Shown piece by piece: positions 26,089-36,146 of a stretch of 64,000 nucleotides of DNA (position 1 is the stretch's first letter; every line of letters begins with the position of its first letter). Below the pieces are notes generated by a model. It was given only the letters and a program-made list of their open reading frames with translations, had not been told where the DNA came from and made no database searches. The stretch spans positions 124,001 to 188,000 of the forward strand of contig JAFLTT010000001.1 in the NCBI GenBank assembly GCA_022509165.1, in the 5' to 3' direction. The DNA is from Muribaculaceae bacterium. Its GTDB lineage: Bacteria; Bacteroidota; Bacteroidia; Bacteroidales; Muribaculaceae. Position numbers and translations under genes: made by a program.

Positions 26089-26163
26089 GGTGGAAGATGG
26101 GGTTCGAACCCACGACCTACGGAACCACAATCCGCCGCTCTAACCAGCTGAGCTACATCCACC
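26089..26163 (-). tRNA. tRNA-His (anticodon GTG)
   Basis: The gene folds as tRNA-His with the extra G at position -1 facing C73. The anticodon loop TTGTGGT carries GTG, and the T-arm GTGGG-TTCGAAC-CCCAT is intact. The acceptor stem has a T-T mismatch at position 6-67. CCA is not encoded. A consensus promoter and a strong terminator flank it. Confidence 0.95.
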
Positions 26164-26199
26164 ATATTACCAATGGGAAGCGGCTTCCCAAAAGCATTG

Positions 26200-26230
26200 C
26201 AAAATTACTCTAAAATTTTGAATGAGCAAA
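26200..26230 (-). promoter_or_regulatory. Consensus promoter for tRNA-His
   Basis: On the minus strand TTTG (26227-26230) is followed after exactly 19 bp by TAATTTTG (26200-26207), a full Bacteroides-type promoter. Initiation near 26194 leaves about 30 nt, with a TGGGAAGC/GCTTCCCA palindrome, before the mature 5' end. Confidence 0.8.
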
Positions 26231-26244
26231 AAATTTCTCTAAAA

Positions 26245-27351
26245 TTAATTCTTTGAATTTATCAAATCTGATAAAATTGTAAAGAACTCGGGTATATGTC
26301 CTACAGTGATATTGCTGATTTTTCCTTCCGGATTCACTATAGCCTTGGTGGGGAAACCTTGTACTCCATAATCATTAAGCACATTACTATTGTCATGATT
26401 ATAGACATTTACCCATGGTAATTGGTATTTTTCTACTCCTGCTTTCCAAGCCTCTTCACTGTCTCTGCAATCAATCCCGATTATTTCAAGTTTACCAGCA
26501 TATTCTTCATAAGCTTTTTTCAGTTCCGGAAAACCTTTTATACACCATGGGCACCAGGTTCCCCAGAAATCTAATATCACCCATTTCCCTTTAAATTCCG
26601 ATAGAGATACATCCTTGCCTTCGATATCCTTTAATGTGAAATCCGGAGCATCAACAGAACCCGACTGAAGAGCCTGTTGCTTTTGAGCCATTTCCACATT
26701 TTTCTTTTCCTGTTTATATTGAAGTTCAGCCAAAGGATACACAATTGTTGTAGTAAATGAATCAGGCATATTGTCGTAAAGATTGATGTAATCTTCGCCA
26801 TCCAGATTCAGGAGAGCAAGGGCCGCTGCCGGGCTCTCCGGGTTTTCCTGAATAAATTTTATCTGAGCATTGTTATATTCGTCAATCAGAGCTTGCATTG
26901 CTTCGTCATCATTGTTGCCTGATTGTTGAAGTTGATTCACTTTTTCTACTATAGGTGCTTCAATTAAGACTAATTGGTTCATTCCATCTACCAATTCAGT
27001 ACCACTCATTTTATATACGAATGGATTTAGGGAGGTAACATCTACCACAATTTCTTCTCCGGGTTGAGCATACAATCGAATATTATTTTTATTGACATCA
27101 AAACCGAACATATAACTATCCGCTTGTGTCGGAATATTGATAATAGCTTTATTATCTGTGACATTCAATTCTTCCGCTACCATTCCGCGTTCCGCTCTTG
27201 TTTTTGCAGACACGTATTGTTTGATCGGTGCATAGTAATAATTTATGGTTTCAATATCACTGTTAGCCGGTAAATTAATTACGATATCGGCTAAGGCGGT
27301 TCCAGAAATTGCTGATATAGCAAGTAAGCTTAAGAGAAATTTTCCTTTCAT
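26245..27351 (-). CDS. TlpA-like thioredoxin-family protein
   Basis: The 368-residue protein has a signal peptide ending near ALA (residue 22), an N-terminal beta-rich and helical domain typical of Bacteroidota TlpA-like proteins, and a C-terminal thioredoxin domain from about residue 233 with the active site WGTWCPWC and a cis-proline in GFPT. It probably works as a disulfide reductase in the periplasm or at the outer membrane; partners are unknown. A TTG start at 27357 would overlap the upstream gene by four bases, but the ATG at 27351 gives a standard signal peptide and is preferred. It is last in the rho operon. Confidence 0.88.
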   Translation of the reverse strand: MKGKFLLSLLAISAISGTALADIVINLPANSDIETINYYYAPIKQYVSAKTRAERGMVAEELNVTDNKAIINIPTQADSYMFGFDVNKNNIRLYAQPGEEIVVDVTSLNPFVYKMSGTELVDGMNQLVLIEAPIVEKVNQLQQSGNNDDEAMQALIDEYNNAQIKFIQENPESPAAALALLNLDGEDYINLYDNMPDSFTTTIVYPLAELQYKQEKKNVEMAQKQQALQSGSVDAPDFTLKDIEGKDVSLSEFKGKWVILDFWGTWCPWCIKGFPELKKAYEEYAGKLEIIGIDCRDSEEAWKAGVEKYQLPWVNVYNHDNSNVLNDYGVQGFPTKAIVNPEGKISNITVGHIPEFFTILSDLINSKN

Positions 27352-27353
27352 AG

Positions 27354-28232
27354 TCAATTAATAAGTTTTGCTAATTTATTCATAAATTCATAATTCTTCA
27401 AACCCCATGATGGAGAAACAACCATTTCCGGAGGAGATTGTGAGAGAAATCTTTCAATTACGATATTATCAGGCACAATTTTAATTATTCTCGCACAGAG
27501 AGAAAGGTATTCTTCAAGTGAAAAATCAGGTATTGATATTTCACATTTAAGAAGTTTTTCATGTAAAAGAGTACCCTTCAATACTTGTAGATGATGAAGT
27601 TTTATCGTATCAATTGGAAGAGATATAGCTTTTTCAATAGTCTCTATAATTTTTTCTTCATTTTCTCCCGGAAGCCCGGCAATAAGATGAATGCCACATC
27701 TGATTCCATAAGAAGAGATTCTTTTCACAGCCTCTTCCACTTGTTCCCAAGTGTGGTTTCGGTTAATAAGTCTGAGAGTGTTGTCGTGTGAGGTTTCTGC
27801 ACCTAATTCTATTATTACCGGTTTTCTTTCGTTTATTTCAGCTAATACCTTCAATACTTTTTCATCGATACAGTCAGGACGCGTTGCAATCACTAATCCC
27901 ACAATATCCTGATGTTGTATTGCTTCTTTATAAAGAGAAGATATAATTTCAATATTCTTATTATAAGTACCTGTATAACTTTGAAAGTAAGCAAGGTATT
28001 TCATATCAGGATATTTCCTTGCAAAAAATTTCCTGCCTTTTGCCAGCTGGGTGCTTATACTGTCGGAAGGATTGCAATAAGATGGAGAGAAAGAATCATT
28101 TCTGCAATATATGCATCCTCCATAAGAAAGAGAACCATCTCTGTTAGGGCATGTAAAGCCTGCATCTATAGAGATTTTCTGTACTTTCATTCCGGGGAAA
28201 ATTCCGGAAAGATAGTCGCTGTATGTTTTCAT
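27354..28232 (-). CDS. Radical SAM protein, TIGR01212/YhcC family
   Basis: The 292-residue protein has the iron-sulfur cysteine motif C-x11-C-x2-C (TCPNRDG, then GGCIYC), which is the atypical spacing of the YhcC group of radical SAM enzymes. A central part resembles the Elp3/MiaB-like SAM domain, with IELGAETSHDNTL and GIHLIAGLPGE. Its reaction is not established. An earlier ATG at 28301 lies deep in aroC; the ATG at 28232 overlaps the aroC stop by four bases (ATGA) and gives the family N-terminus, so it was chosen. Confidence 0.9.
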   Translation of the reverse strand: MKTYSDYLSGIFPGMKVQKISIDAGFTCPNRDGSLSYGGCIYCRNDSFSPSYCNPSDSISTQLAKGRKFFARKYPDMKYLAYFQSYTGTYNKNIEIISSLYKEAIQHQDIVGLVIATRPDCIDEKVLKVLAEINERKPVIIELGAETSHDNTLRLINRNHTWEQVEEAVKRISSYGIRCGIHLIAGLPGENEEKIIETIEKAISLPIDTIKLHHLQVLKGTLLHEKLLKCEISIPDFSLEEYLSLCARIIKIVPDNIVIERFLSQSPPEMVVSPSWGLKNYEFMNKLAKLIN

Positions 28233-29287
28233 ACCAAAAAATCTGCAATCACTAATGCAGCCAAAGCCTTCACTACCGGAACAGCTCTCACGGCAACGCA
28301 TGGATCGTGGCGTCCTTTCATTGTGAGGGTAGTTCTTCCATTATTCTTATTCAATGTTTCTACCTCTCGCATTATAGTAGGTGTAGGCTTTAGGGCTACG
28401 TTAAAGAATATAGGCATACCGTTGGATATACCTCCCTGAATTCCACCGCTGTAATTAGTTTCAGTATAAATACCTTTAATTTCATCATACCTGAAGGTAT
28501 CAAGTACTTCCGAACCTTTTACTGTGGATGCTTTTATTCCTAAACCGTACTCAAAACCTTTAGCTGCGTTGATACTCATCATGGCTTGAGCCAGTCTTGA
28601 ATGAAGTTTATCAAAAACCGGGTCTCCGATACCGGGCTTAACTCCGGTTATCAAACAAGTGATGGAACCACCTAAACTGTCTCCCTGATTTTTTGCGTTG
28701 AGAATTTCATTTTCTATCTCATCCTTTATTTTATCAGGTATTTTCACGTCGGAAATTGAAAAGGGTTTTTCGCTTAATTCCTGTAAGAGAACAGATGAAT
28801 AAGAAACTTTTCCCGCTCCGGATAAAATTGAAGAAATTTCAACTCCTTTTTCTTTGAGCCATTGTTGCGCCAATGCTCCGGCTACAACCCAATTAGCTGT
28901 TTCACGGGCGCTGGAACGACCACCCCCTTTAGGATCACGAATTCCATATTTCGCTTCATAGGTATAATCCGCATGGTTAGACCTGAACTTTTCTGCCAAT
29001 TCAGAGTAATCTTTCCCCCGGTTATCGGTATTTCTAATTATAAAACCGATGGGTGTGCCTAAGGTGATCCCTTCTTCATTTATACCCGATAAAAATTCCG
29101 GAATATCGGGTTCCTTTCTCTGGGTTACTAACAAAGAAGAACCGGGGCTACGTTTTGCCACTTCTTGAAGCAAGGAATCAAAATCAATTTTAAAACCTGA
29201 AGGAAATCCATCTATCACACCTCCGATAGCCGGCCCATGGCTCTCGCCAAATGTTGTGACTCTTAATTTGGTTCCTAAAGTATTCAT
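28229..29287 (-). CDS. aroC: Chorismate synthase
   Basis: The 352-residue FMN-dependent enzyme makes chorismate from 5-enolpyruvylshikimate 3-phosphate, the last step of the shikimate pathway. It has the N-terminal GESHG (14-18), the GGGRSSARETA motif near residue 120 and the C-terminal RHDPCVAVRAVPV segment. The length is normal. It begins one base after the ybaK stop and is coupled to the radical SAM gene. Another shikimate gene, aroE, is at 55241-55975. Confidence 0.97.
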   Translation of the reverse strand: MNTLGTKLRVTTFGESHGPAIGGVIDGFPSGFKIDFDSLLQEVAKRSPGSSLLVTQRKEPDIPEFLSGINEEGITLGTPIGFIIRNTDNRGKDYSELAEKFRSNHADYTYEAKYGIRDPKGGGRSSARETANWVVAGALAQQWLKEKGVEISSILSGAGKVSYSSVLLQELSEKPFSISDVKIPDKIKDEIENEILNAKNQGDSLGGSITCLITGVKPGIGDPVFDKLHSRLAQAMMSINAAKGFEYGLGIKASTVKGSEVLDTFRYDEIKGIYTETNYSGGIQGGISNGMPIFFNVALKPTPTIMREVETLNKNNGRTTLTMKGRHDPCVAVRAVPVVKALAALVIADFLV

Positions 29288-29288
29288 T

Positions 29289-29768
29289 TCAGTTATTATT
29301 ATTGATTAAATCTCCTACAGTGGCAGATGTAACTTTGACGTAATCCTCCGGAGATAGTTTAATTTGTAGCCCTCTTTTTCCCGCACTTATGAAAATGTAA
29401 TCTTGAGACAATGCATGTTCATCCAAAAATACAGGAAAACTTTTCTTCATACCTATGGCAGTACATCCACCTCTTACATAACCGGTAAGAGGGAGGAGTT
29501 CCTTCATTGGAATCATTGCAGCCTTTTTATTGCCGGAAATTTTTGCTGCTTTCTTGAGGTCTATTTCTTTGTCACCTTGTATAACTCCTACAAAATAGCC
29601 TGTCTTGTCTCCGACTAAAACAAGAGTCTTATATACAGTTGCAATATCTTGACCGAGTTGTTCAGCTACATGTATGGCATCAAGATGCTCGGCATCAACC
29701 TTATATTCCTGCAAAGAAAAAGGGATGCCGAGCTTTTCTATTATTCGAGTGGCGTTTGTTTTCTCCAC
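29289..29768 (-). CDS. ybaK: Cys-tRNA(Pro)/Cys-tRNA(Cys) deacylase
   Basis: The 159-residue protein matches the YbaK/EbsC family, which hydrolyses mischarged Cys-tRNA(Pro). It opens with KTNATRIIEKLGIPF, has the GDKEIDLKKAAKISGNKKA segment with the catalytic lysine region, and GYVRGGCTAIGMKK near the end. The start is a GTG at 29768: no suitable ATG exists and the family N-terminus begins here. It lies 7 bp after rho and 1 bp before aroC. Confidence 0.93.
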   Translation of the reverse strand: MEKTNATRIIEKLGIPFSLQEYKVDAEHLDAIHVAEQLGQDIATVYKTLVLVGDKTGYFVGVIQGDKEIDLKKAAKISGNKKAAMIPMKELLPLTGYVRGGCTAIGMKKSFPVFLDEHALSQDYIFISAGKRGLQIKLSPEDYVKVTSATVGDLINNNN

Positions 29769-29775
29769 TACACTT

Positions 29776-31761
29776 TTATTTATCCATTGTTACCAAGAGT
29801 TCCTCGTTATTGCGAGTGATCTCCATACGTTTTTTAATGAATTCCATTGCCTCAAGAGAATTCATATCACCAAGGTAATTCCTGAGAATCCACATACGGT
29901 TAAGATGTTCCTGAGGTAAGAGAAGATCGTCACGTCTGGTAGATGATGCAATAATATCCACCGCCGGGAAGATTCGTTTATTTGAAAGTTTGCGGTCAAG
30001 TTGCAGTTCCATATTACCCGTACCCTTGAATTCTTCAAAGATCACTTCATCCATTTTTGAAGAAGTCTCTGTAAGAGCGGTGGCAATGATTGTGAGAGAT
30101 CCTCCGTTTTCGATATTTCTTGCTGCGCCGAAGAAACGCTTTGGTTTTTGCAGTGCATTTGCGTCTACACCACCTGAAAGTATTTTTCCGGAAGCCGGCG
30201 AAACAGTATTGAACGCCCTTGCCAATCTTGTGATAGAGTCAAGCATAATGACTACATCATGTCCACTCTCCACAAGTCTTTTTGCTTTTTCAAGTACAAT
30301 ATTTGCAATTTTTACATGACGGTCGGCCGGTTCGTCGAAAGTAGAGGCAATTACCTCTGCATTAACACTACGCGCCATGTCAGTCACCTCTTCGGGACGC
30401 TCATCAATTAGAAGCATTATTATATGAGTCTCAGGATGATTTTCTGCAATGGCATTTGCGATATCTTTAAGGAGAATAGTCTTTCCTGTCTTTGGAGGAG
30501 CCACAATAAGTGCTCTTTGACCCTTTCCGATAGGAGCGAACATATCCACTACACGAGTGGAAATATTACAAGTTTGTCCTTTGGTAAGATTGAACTTCTC
30601 CTCCGGGAAAAGAGGAGTAAGATGTTCGAAAGCCACACGGTCTCTTATTAACTCCGGATTAAGCCCGTTGATAGAAATTACCTTTGTCATCGGGAAATAT
30701 TTGTCTCCTTCGAGAGGTGGTCTTATAGAAGCTTCCACCACATCTCCCGTCTTTAGTCCATACTCCTTTATTTGATTTTGTGAAACGTACACATCATCAG
30801 GACTTGGGAGGTAGTTATAGTCTCCTGATCTAAGGAATCCGTATCCTTCCGGCATTATTTCAAGTACACCATGAGTGGTGAGAATGCCATCAAGATTGTA
30901 TTCCGGAGTGGCAGGAATACCTTGTTGTCTCTGATTCCTGAATTGTTTTTTCTGTTGTTTTGTCAGTGGTTGTTGCGATGTAGCTCCCGGCTCTCTCATC
31001 TGTATTGGCCTGGGTTGAGGCACAGGAAGCTTTTCATCTGTATTGGGAGCAGGAGGTAACTGATTTGCCTGATGCGGTTTCTGGTGATCTTTCTGTTCCC
31101 GAGGAGTGAATGACTTATTTTTATTATTGGAAGGGGTGAAGAGAGAGTAAAAAGACTCTTGGCTTTCTTTGTCGCTTTTTTGATTTCTTGGGGTGAACAC
31201 TTTCATCCTGGGAATTGTAATTTCCTCTTCTGTTTTAATTTCACCCTCACTAATTGGTTCACCTTCGCTTTCAGACACCGGATTCTTTAAAGGTAATATC
31301 TCTTCAGGAATTTCGGTCCCTGACTGAGAGATGCCATGATCAGCGATCTTTATCAGATCATTTGAGGCCTCATTGTTGGCTGATGCCATTGCTTCTTTTT
31401 CTGCCTTTGATTTCCGACCCCTTTTCTTTGCTCCCGGTTTTTCAGTTTCTTCCGGGGTATCCTTTTTCTCTTCTGATTCAGGAAGAATACCGGTGATCTC
31501 TTTTTCAGATTCACCCGAGTTTATATCCTGTCTTTTTTTCCTTCCTTTCTTTTCACCGGAAGATGGACGCCCGGGTTTTCTTTTCTCATTATTTTTTGTT
31601 ACTATATCTTTGGCATTAGATTCAGCCTGCAAATTTAAAATTGCTTCATTGAGTTGAGCCCTCGACATTGAGGAAGTCTTTTTTATACCCATGGATTCCG
31701 CCGTTTGTTTCAGCGTATTTTCATCCATGGCATCAAGATCTTCGATATGAAAATTTTGCAT
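29776..31761 (-). CDS. rho: Transcription termination factor Rho with long disordered insertion
   Basis: The 661-residue protein is far longer than E. coli Rho (about 420). The N-terminal helical domain (1-50) is followed by a low-complexity, highly charged insertion at about 52-285. This contains AT-hook-like KPGRP and KKRGRK patches and repeated FTPR motifs (189-192 and 218-221). The cold-shock RNA-binding domain ([20 protein letters not shown]) and the ATPase core with APPKTGKT then follow. Rho is the RNA helicase that ends transcription. In Bacteroides thetaiotaomicron the corresponding insertion is known to drive phase separation. It is first in a five-gene operon with a leader of about 150 nt. 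Confidence 0.97.
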   Translation of the reverse strand: MQNFHIEDLDAMDENTLKQTAESMGIKKTSSMSRAQLNEAILNLQAESNAKDIVTKNNEKRKPGRPSSGEKKGRKKRQDINSGESEKEITGILPESEEKKDTPEETEKPGAKKRGRKSKAEKEAMASANNEASNDLIKIADHGISQSGTEIPEEILPLKNPVSESEGEPISEGEIKTEEEITIPRMKVFTPRNQKSDKESQESFYSLFTPSNNKNKSFTPREQKDHQKPHQANQLPPAPNTDEKLPVPQPRPIQMREPGATSQQPLTKQQKKQFRNQRQQGIPATPEYNLDGILTTHGVLEIMPEGYGFLRSGDYNYLPSPDDVYVSQNQIKEYGLKTGDVVEASIRPPLEGDKYFPMTKVISINGLNPELIRDRVAFEHLTPLFPEEKFNLTKGQTCNISTRVVDMFAPIGKGQRALIVAPPKTGKTILLKDIANAIAENHPETHIIMLLIDERPEEVTDMARSVNAEVIASTFDEPADRHVKIANIVLEKAKRLVESGHDVVIMLDSITRLARAFNTVSPASGKILSGGVDANALQKPKRFFGAARNIENGGSLTIIATALTETSSKMDEVIFEEFKGTGNMELQLDRKLSNKRIFPAVDIIASSTRRDDLLLPQEHLNRMWILRNYLGDMNSLEAMEFIKKRMEITRNNEELLVTMDK

Positions 31762-31919
31762 GAATTTAATATTAATTACCCCGTGAAATAGACTTATTAA
31801 AACCTAAAAACGCCTGTTGCGGGGGATTATGTAAAATTGGAATTAAAAAATGAAAAGTGGAATTGAAAATGATTATGGTATCATCCATGATTCAGATGAT
31901 TGAATCCATATTTCCAACG

Positions 31920-31927
31920 CAAAATTA
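31920..31927 (-). promoter_or_regulatory. -7 box for the rho operon
   Basis: TAATTTTG on the minus strand fits TAnnTTTG. The predicted leader of about 150 nt before the rho ATG is long enough for Rho autoregulation (inference). Confidence 0.45.
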
Positions 31928-31939
31928 AAGTTTTTTATT

Positions 31940-31947
31940 TAAATTTG
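31940..31947 (+). promoter_or_regulatory. -7 box for the fumarase gene
   Basis: TAAATTTG fits TAnnTTTG. It lies 12 bp from the divergent rho box; the predicted leader is about 75 nt. Confidence 0.5.
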
Positions 31948-32029
31948 CAAATATGTGCATGGCAGTTTGCAGATAAACTGATTCTTTATATAAAAGTACT
32001 TAAAAATCAAACCGAAACTCAAAATAAAT

Positions 32030-33676
32030 ATGGCAACAAAACCATTCCATTATCAAGAACCCTTCCCTTTGGGACCGGACAAAACAGAGTATAAACTTAT
32101 TACCTCAGACTATGTAAAGACTGAAAACTGGAACGGCCATGAAATGTTGGTTGTCGATCCTGAAGCCCTAACTCTCATTGCTAATGTGGCAAGCCATGAT
32201 TGCTCTTTCATGTTGAGAAGGGAGCATAATGAAATGGTGGCGAAGATACTGAATGATCCCGAGGCTTCCGAAAACGATAAATTCGTGGCCCTTACTATGC
32301 TTCGTAACGCAGAAGTGGCGGCCAAAGGAGTTTTACCTTTCTGCCAAGACACCGGCACCTCTATATGTTCTGCTTACAAAGGCCAACATGTATGGACCGG
32401 TTGCAACGATGAAGAAAAAATTGCATTAGGTGTTTACAAAACATATACTGAAAATAATCTGCGTTATTCTCAGAATGCTCCACTCTCAATGTATGAAGAG
32501 GTGAATACCGGATGCAATCTTCCGGCACAAATTGAAATTCATGCCACTGAAGGAAATGAATATAAATTTCTATTTATTGCCAAAGGGGGAGGCTCAGCAA
32601 ATAAGACATATCTATATCAGGAAACCAAAGCGCTTCTCAACAAGGAGAAACTTGTGCCCTTCCTGATTGAAAAGATGAAAACTTTAGGCACAGCCGCTTG
32701 TCCTCCGTATCATATCGCTTTTGTTATAGGTGGTACGTCTGCCGAAGTGAATCTGGCAACTGTTAAAAAAGCATCTGCTAAATATTACGATGAGCTTCCT
32801 ACAAAGGGAAATGAATACGGCCAGGCCTTCAGGGACATTGAACTTGAAAAGGAATTGCTTGAAGCAGCCCAAAATATCGGATTAGGAGCACAATTCGGCG
32901 GTAAATATTTTGCACATGATATCCGAGTGATACGTCTGCCAAGGCATGGAGCTTCTTTACCCGTAGGTATGGGTGTTAGTTGTTCAGCCGATAGAAATGT
33001 AAAAGCCAAAATTAACAAAGAGGGACTTTGGGTAGAGAAATTGGATGAATTCCCCGGAGAATTGATTCCGGTTGAACTTCGTGAACAAGGTGAGGGTGAG
33101 GTGATAAAAATAGACCTTAACCGTCCAATGGAAGAGGTTCTTGCAGAATTGAACAAATATCCTGTATCCACCAGATTGTCGCTCAACGGTACAATCGTAG
33201 TGGGACGCGATATCGCTCATGCTAAAATAAAAGAAAGACTTGATGCCGGAGAGCCTATGCCTCAATATCTCAAAGATCATCCTATTTATTATGCCGGACC
33301 CGCTAAAAAACCTGAAGGTATGCCATCAGGTTCATTTGGACCAACTACAGCGGGAAGAATGGACTCTTATGTAGATCAATTCCAGGCTGCCGGAGGTTCC
33401 ATGATAATGATAGCAAAAGGTAACCGTAGTCAGCAAGTTACAGATGCTTGTAAGAAACATGGAGGTTTCTATCTCGGGTCAATAGGTGGTCCGGCCGCGA
33501 TTTTAGCCAAGGATTCCATAAAGAACGTGGAATTGCTTGAATATCCGGAACTGGGTATGGAAGCCATCTGGAAAATTGATGTTGAGAATTTCCCGGCTTT
33601 CATCTTAGTTGACAATAAAGGCAATGATTTTTTCAAACAGATCAAGCCACGTTGCCCGATGGATATTTGCAAATAA
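32030..33676 (+). CDS. Class I (iron-sulfur) fumarate hydratase
   Basis: The 548-residue enzyme interconverts fumarate and malate. Its cluster cysteines fall at C105 (PFCQDTG), C224 (AACPPYH) and C318 (GVSCSAD), exactly the positions in E. coli FumA. The length equals the one-chain FumA/FumB type. The oxygen-sensitive 4Fe-4S enzyme suits an anaerobe. The GH35 gene starts 10 bp after its stop, so the two are probably co-transcribed. Confidence 0.96.
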   Translation: MATKPFHYQEPFPLGPDKTEYKLITSDYVKTENWNGHEMLVVDPEALTLIANVASHDCSFMLRREHNEMVAKILNDPEASENDKFVALTMLRNAEVAAKGVLPFCQDTGTSICSAYKGQHVWTGCNDEEKIALGVYKTYTENNLRYSQNAPLSMYEEVNTGCNLPAQIEIHATEGNEYKFLFIAKGGGSANKTYLYQETKALLNKEKLVPFLIEKMKTLGTAACPPYHIAFVIGGTSAEVNLATVKKASAKYYDELPTKGNEYGQAFRDIELEKELLEAAQNIGLGAQFGGKYFAHDIRVIRLPRHGASLPVGMGVSCSADRNVKAKINKEGLWVEKLDEFPGELIPVELREQGEGEVIKIDLNRPMEEVLAELNKYPVSTRLSLNGTIVVGRDIAHAKIKERLDAGEPMPQYLKDHPIYYAGPAKKPEGMPSGSFGPTTAGRMDSYVDQFQAAGGSMIMIAKGNRSQQVTDACKKHGGFYLGSIGGPAAILAKDSIKNVELLEYPELGMEAIWKIDVENFPAFILVDNKGNDFFKQIKPRCPMDICK

Positions 33677-33686
33677 GACATCAAAA

Positions 33687-36077
33687 ATGAAGTTATTTAA
33701 AGTTAATAATATTTTGAGAGCGCTAACTTTATTTGGCGCTCTCTGTGTTTTAAACTCCTTCTCGCTGAATGCCTTTGAACCCCAAGAAAGAAAAAAGAAT
33801 GAAAATTTTAAAATAGGAGAGGGCAGTTTCCTTCTGAATGGAGAGGAATTTATTGTAAAGGCAGCGGAATTACATTATCCTCGAATTCCTAAACCTTATT
33901 GGAGCCAAAGAATTCAAATGTGTAAGGCATTAGGGATGAATACGGTATGTCTTTACACTTTCTGGAATGTGCATGAAACGGAAGAAGGAGTTTTTGATTT
34001 CTCCGGTCAGAATGATATTGCCGAATTTATTCAACTTTGTCAGGACAATGGTTTATACGTGATTCTACGCCCCGGTCCCTATGTTTGTGCAGAATGGGAA
34101 ATGGGTGGTCTTCCCTGGTGGCTCCTAAAGAAAAAAGATATCCGTCTCAGAGATAATGACGAATACTTTATGAAAAGAGTAAAGATCTTTGAAGAAGCCT
34201 TGGCACAAGAAGTCAACCAACTTACCATAAATAATGGTGGACCTATTATTATGATTCAAGTTGAGAATGAATACGGTGCATATGGAGAAAACAAAGAATA
34301 TGTATCAGGGATCAGGGACCTACTTAGATCTCTTTATGGAGAAGAGATAGTTATGTTTCAATGCGACTGGTCTTCGAATTTTACTCTCAATGGATTAGAT
34401 GATCTTGTGTGGACTATGAATTTCGGTACGGGAACAGATATCGATAGTCAGTTCACTCAACTTAAACAGTTGCGCCCTGATACCCCCTTGATGTGTTCTG
34501 AATTTTGGAGTGGATGGTTTGATAAATGGGGCGCAGCTCATGAAACTCGCCCTGCACAGGCTATGATAGAAGGAATAGATGAAATGCTTGGCAAGGGGAT
34601 CTCTTTTAGTCTTTATATGACTCATGGTGGTACTAATTGGGGGCATTGGGCAGGAGCCAATTCACCCGGCTATGCACCGGACGTAACTTCTTACGATTAT
34701 GATGCCCCAATTGATGAAAGCGGTAATCCCACAGAGAAATATTGGTTGTTAAGAAATGTGATGCAAAAATATAACGGCAGAGATTCTTTACCGGAATTGC
34801 CTCCTATGATTACTCCAATTACAGTGGATACTTTTGCTTTTAAAGAACTTGCTCCTTTATGGGATAATCTACCGGTACCTGTAGAGTCGGATTATATCAA
34901 GACAATGGAAGAATATAATCAGGGCTATGGTTCAATCATGTACACTACTGAGATGCCTGAGATTCCGGAGGGGGCAATGCTACATGTAATGGAACCCCAT
35001 GATTATGCTCAGGTATTCATAAATGGTAATTACATCGGAAAATTGGATCGACGACTGGGGGAGACTGAACTAAAACTTCCGAAATGTAAAAAGGGTGATC
35101 TCCTGGAAATTTTAGTAGAAGCAATGGGTAGGATCAATTTTGGTGTAGCCATAAAAGATTTTAAAGGTATTACCGAGAATGTATATTTTACTCTTACTGT
35201 AGATAGTGTAAATCTTACAGAAGGTTTTGATTACTGGTATGTATATCTATTGCCGGATAAACTGGATTTCTATCAGGGAATGAAATTCTTTCCGATTGAA
35301 GAATTTGAAAGAGGAGAGAACGGTAGATATCCCCGCGGAGTCTATAAAGGAACTTTCTATGTGGAAAAACCCTCTGATACTTTCCTTAATTTTGAAAGTT
35401 GGGGCAAAGGGTTGGTTTATGTCAATGGTTACCCCTTAGGAAGAATATGGAATATTGGTCCGCAACAGACATTATATACTCCGGGATGCTGGTTAAGAGA
35501 GGGAGAAAATGATATCCTTATATTTGATATAGAGGGACCATATAATTATCTTAGTGAAGGATTAAAAACACCTATTATCGACAAATTACAAGGTGATGCA
35601 CTAAATAAACACCGAATAGAAGGAGAAGATCTTTATGTCGGAAATCTTTCTCCTGTATTCGGAGGAGCCTTCCCTCAGGGAAGTGGTTGGAAAACACAAA
35701 CCTTTGAAAAACCAGAAAAAGGAAAATTTCTTATTATTGAAGCATTGAATGCTGAAAATCCTGAAGATGATTTTGCAGCCATTTCAGAATTTTATGCGTT
35801 AGATGAAAAAGGTCATAGACTTAGCAGGGAGTCTTGGAAAATTGACTATGCCGACAGTGAAAATTTAGTTTCGGGTAATAATTCTGCAGATAAGATATTT
35901 GACTTGCAAGAGTCAACTTATTGGCAATCTGAATCAGGCTGGCCACAACGTATTGTAATAAACATGGGTCAGGAAGAGACAGTGGGAGGTATTGAATACT
36001 TACCGAGATTGGAAGCAAATAATCCCGGAGCTATAAGAGAATATAGAATCTATATAACGAATCAAATAACCAAATAA
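33687..36077 (+). CDS. GH35 beta-galactosidase, secreted
   Basis: The 796-residue glycoside hydrolase has a signal peptide ending near SLNA (residue 29). Its TIM-barrel has the GH35 acid/base E195 in QVENEYG and nucleophile E272 in MCSEFWSGW. Beta-sandwich domains follow, and the C-terminal 130 residues look like a discoidin-type carbohydrate-binding module. It would remove terminal beta-galactose from host or plant glycans in the periplasm or at the surface. A frame running back to 33609 lies inside the fumarase gene; the ATG at 33687 gives the signal peptide. There is no SusCD pair or regulator beside it, so it is not in a typical polysaccharide utilisation locus. Confidence 0.93.
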   Translation: MKLFKVNNILRALTLFGALCVLNSFSLNAFEPQERKKNENFKIGEGSFLLNGEEFIVKAAELHYPRIPKPYWSQRIQMCKALGMNTVCLYTFWNVHETEEGVFDFSGQNDIAEFIQLCQDNGLYVILRPGPYVCAEWEMGGLPWWLLKKKDIRLRDNDEYFMKRVKIFEEALAQEVNQLTINNGGPIIMIQVENEYGAYGENKEYVSGIRDLLRSLYGEEIVMFQCDWSSNFTLNGLDDLVWTMNFGTGTDIDSQFTQLKQLRPDTPLMCSEFWSGWFDKWGAAHETRPAQAMIEGIDEMLGKGISFSLYMTHGGTNWGHWAGANSPGYAPDVTSYDYDAPIDESGNPTEKYWLLRNVMQKYNGRDSLPELPPMITPITVDTFAFKELAPLWDNLPVPVESDYIKTMEEYNQGYGSIMYTTEMPEIPEGAMLHVMEPHDYAQVFINGNYIGKLDRRLGETELKLPKCKKGDLLEILVEAMGRINFGVAIKDFKGITENVYFTLTVDSVNLTEGFDYWYVYLLPDKLDFYQGMKFFPIEEFERGENGRYPRGVYKGTFYVEKPSDTFLNFESWGKGLVYVNGYPLGRIWNIGPQQTLYTPGCWLREGENDILIFDIEGPYNYLSEGLKTPIIDKLQGDALNKHRIEGEDLYVGNLSPVFGGAFPQGSGWKTQTFEKPEKGKFLIIEALNAENPEDDFAAISEFYALDEKGHRLSRESWKIDYADSENLVSGNNSADKIFDLQESTYWQSESGWPQRIVINMGQEETVGGIEYLPRLEANNPGAIREYRIYITNQITK

Positions 36078-36081
36078 TCAA

Positions 36082-36113
36082 GAAAAAAGGAGCCCGGCTA
36101 ATAAACCGGGCTC
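36082..36113. terminator. Bidirectional terminator between GH35 and htpG
   Basis: Arms GAGCCCGG (36090-36097) and CCGGGCTC (36106-36113) are perfect around an 8-nt loop. On the minus strand CCTTTTTTCTT follows, a strong terminator for htpG. Confidence 0.85.
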
Positions 36114-36146
36114 TATTATAGAAGTTTCTTTCAAAAATAGAATTTT

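Noticed and set aside
25977-26165. A 62-residue minus-strand frame starting MVDVAQLVRA
   Set aside because: It is a translation of the tRNA-His gene, a common artefact of gene callers.
27912-28439. A 175-residue plus-strand frame
   Set aside because: It lies opposite the well-supported aroC and radical SAM genes and has no recognisable features.
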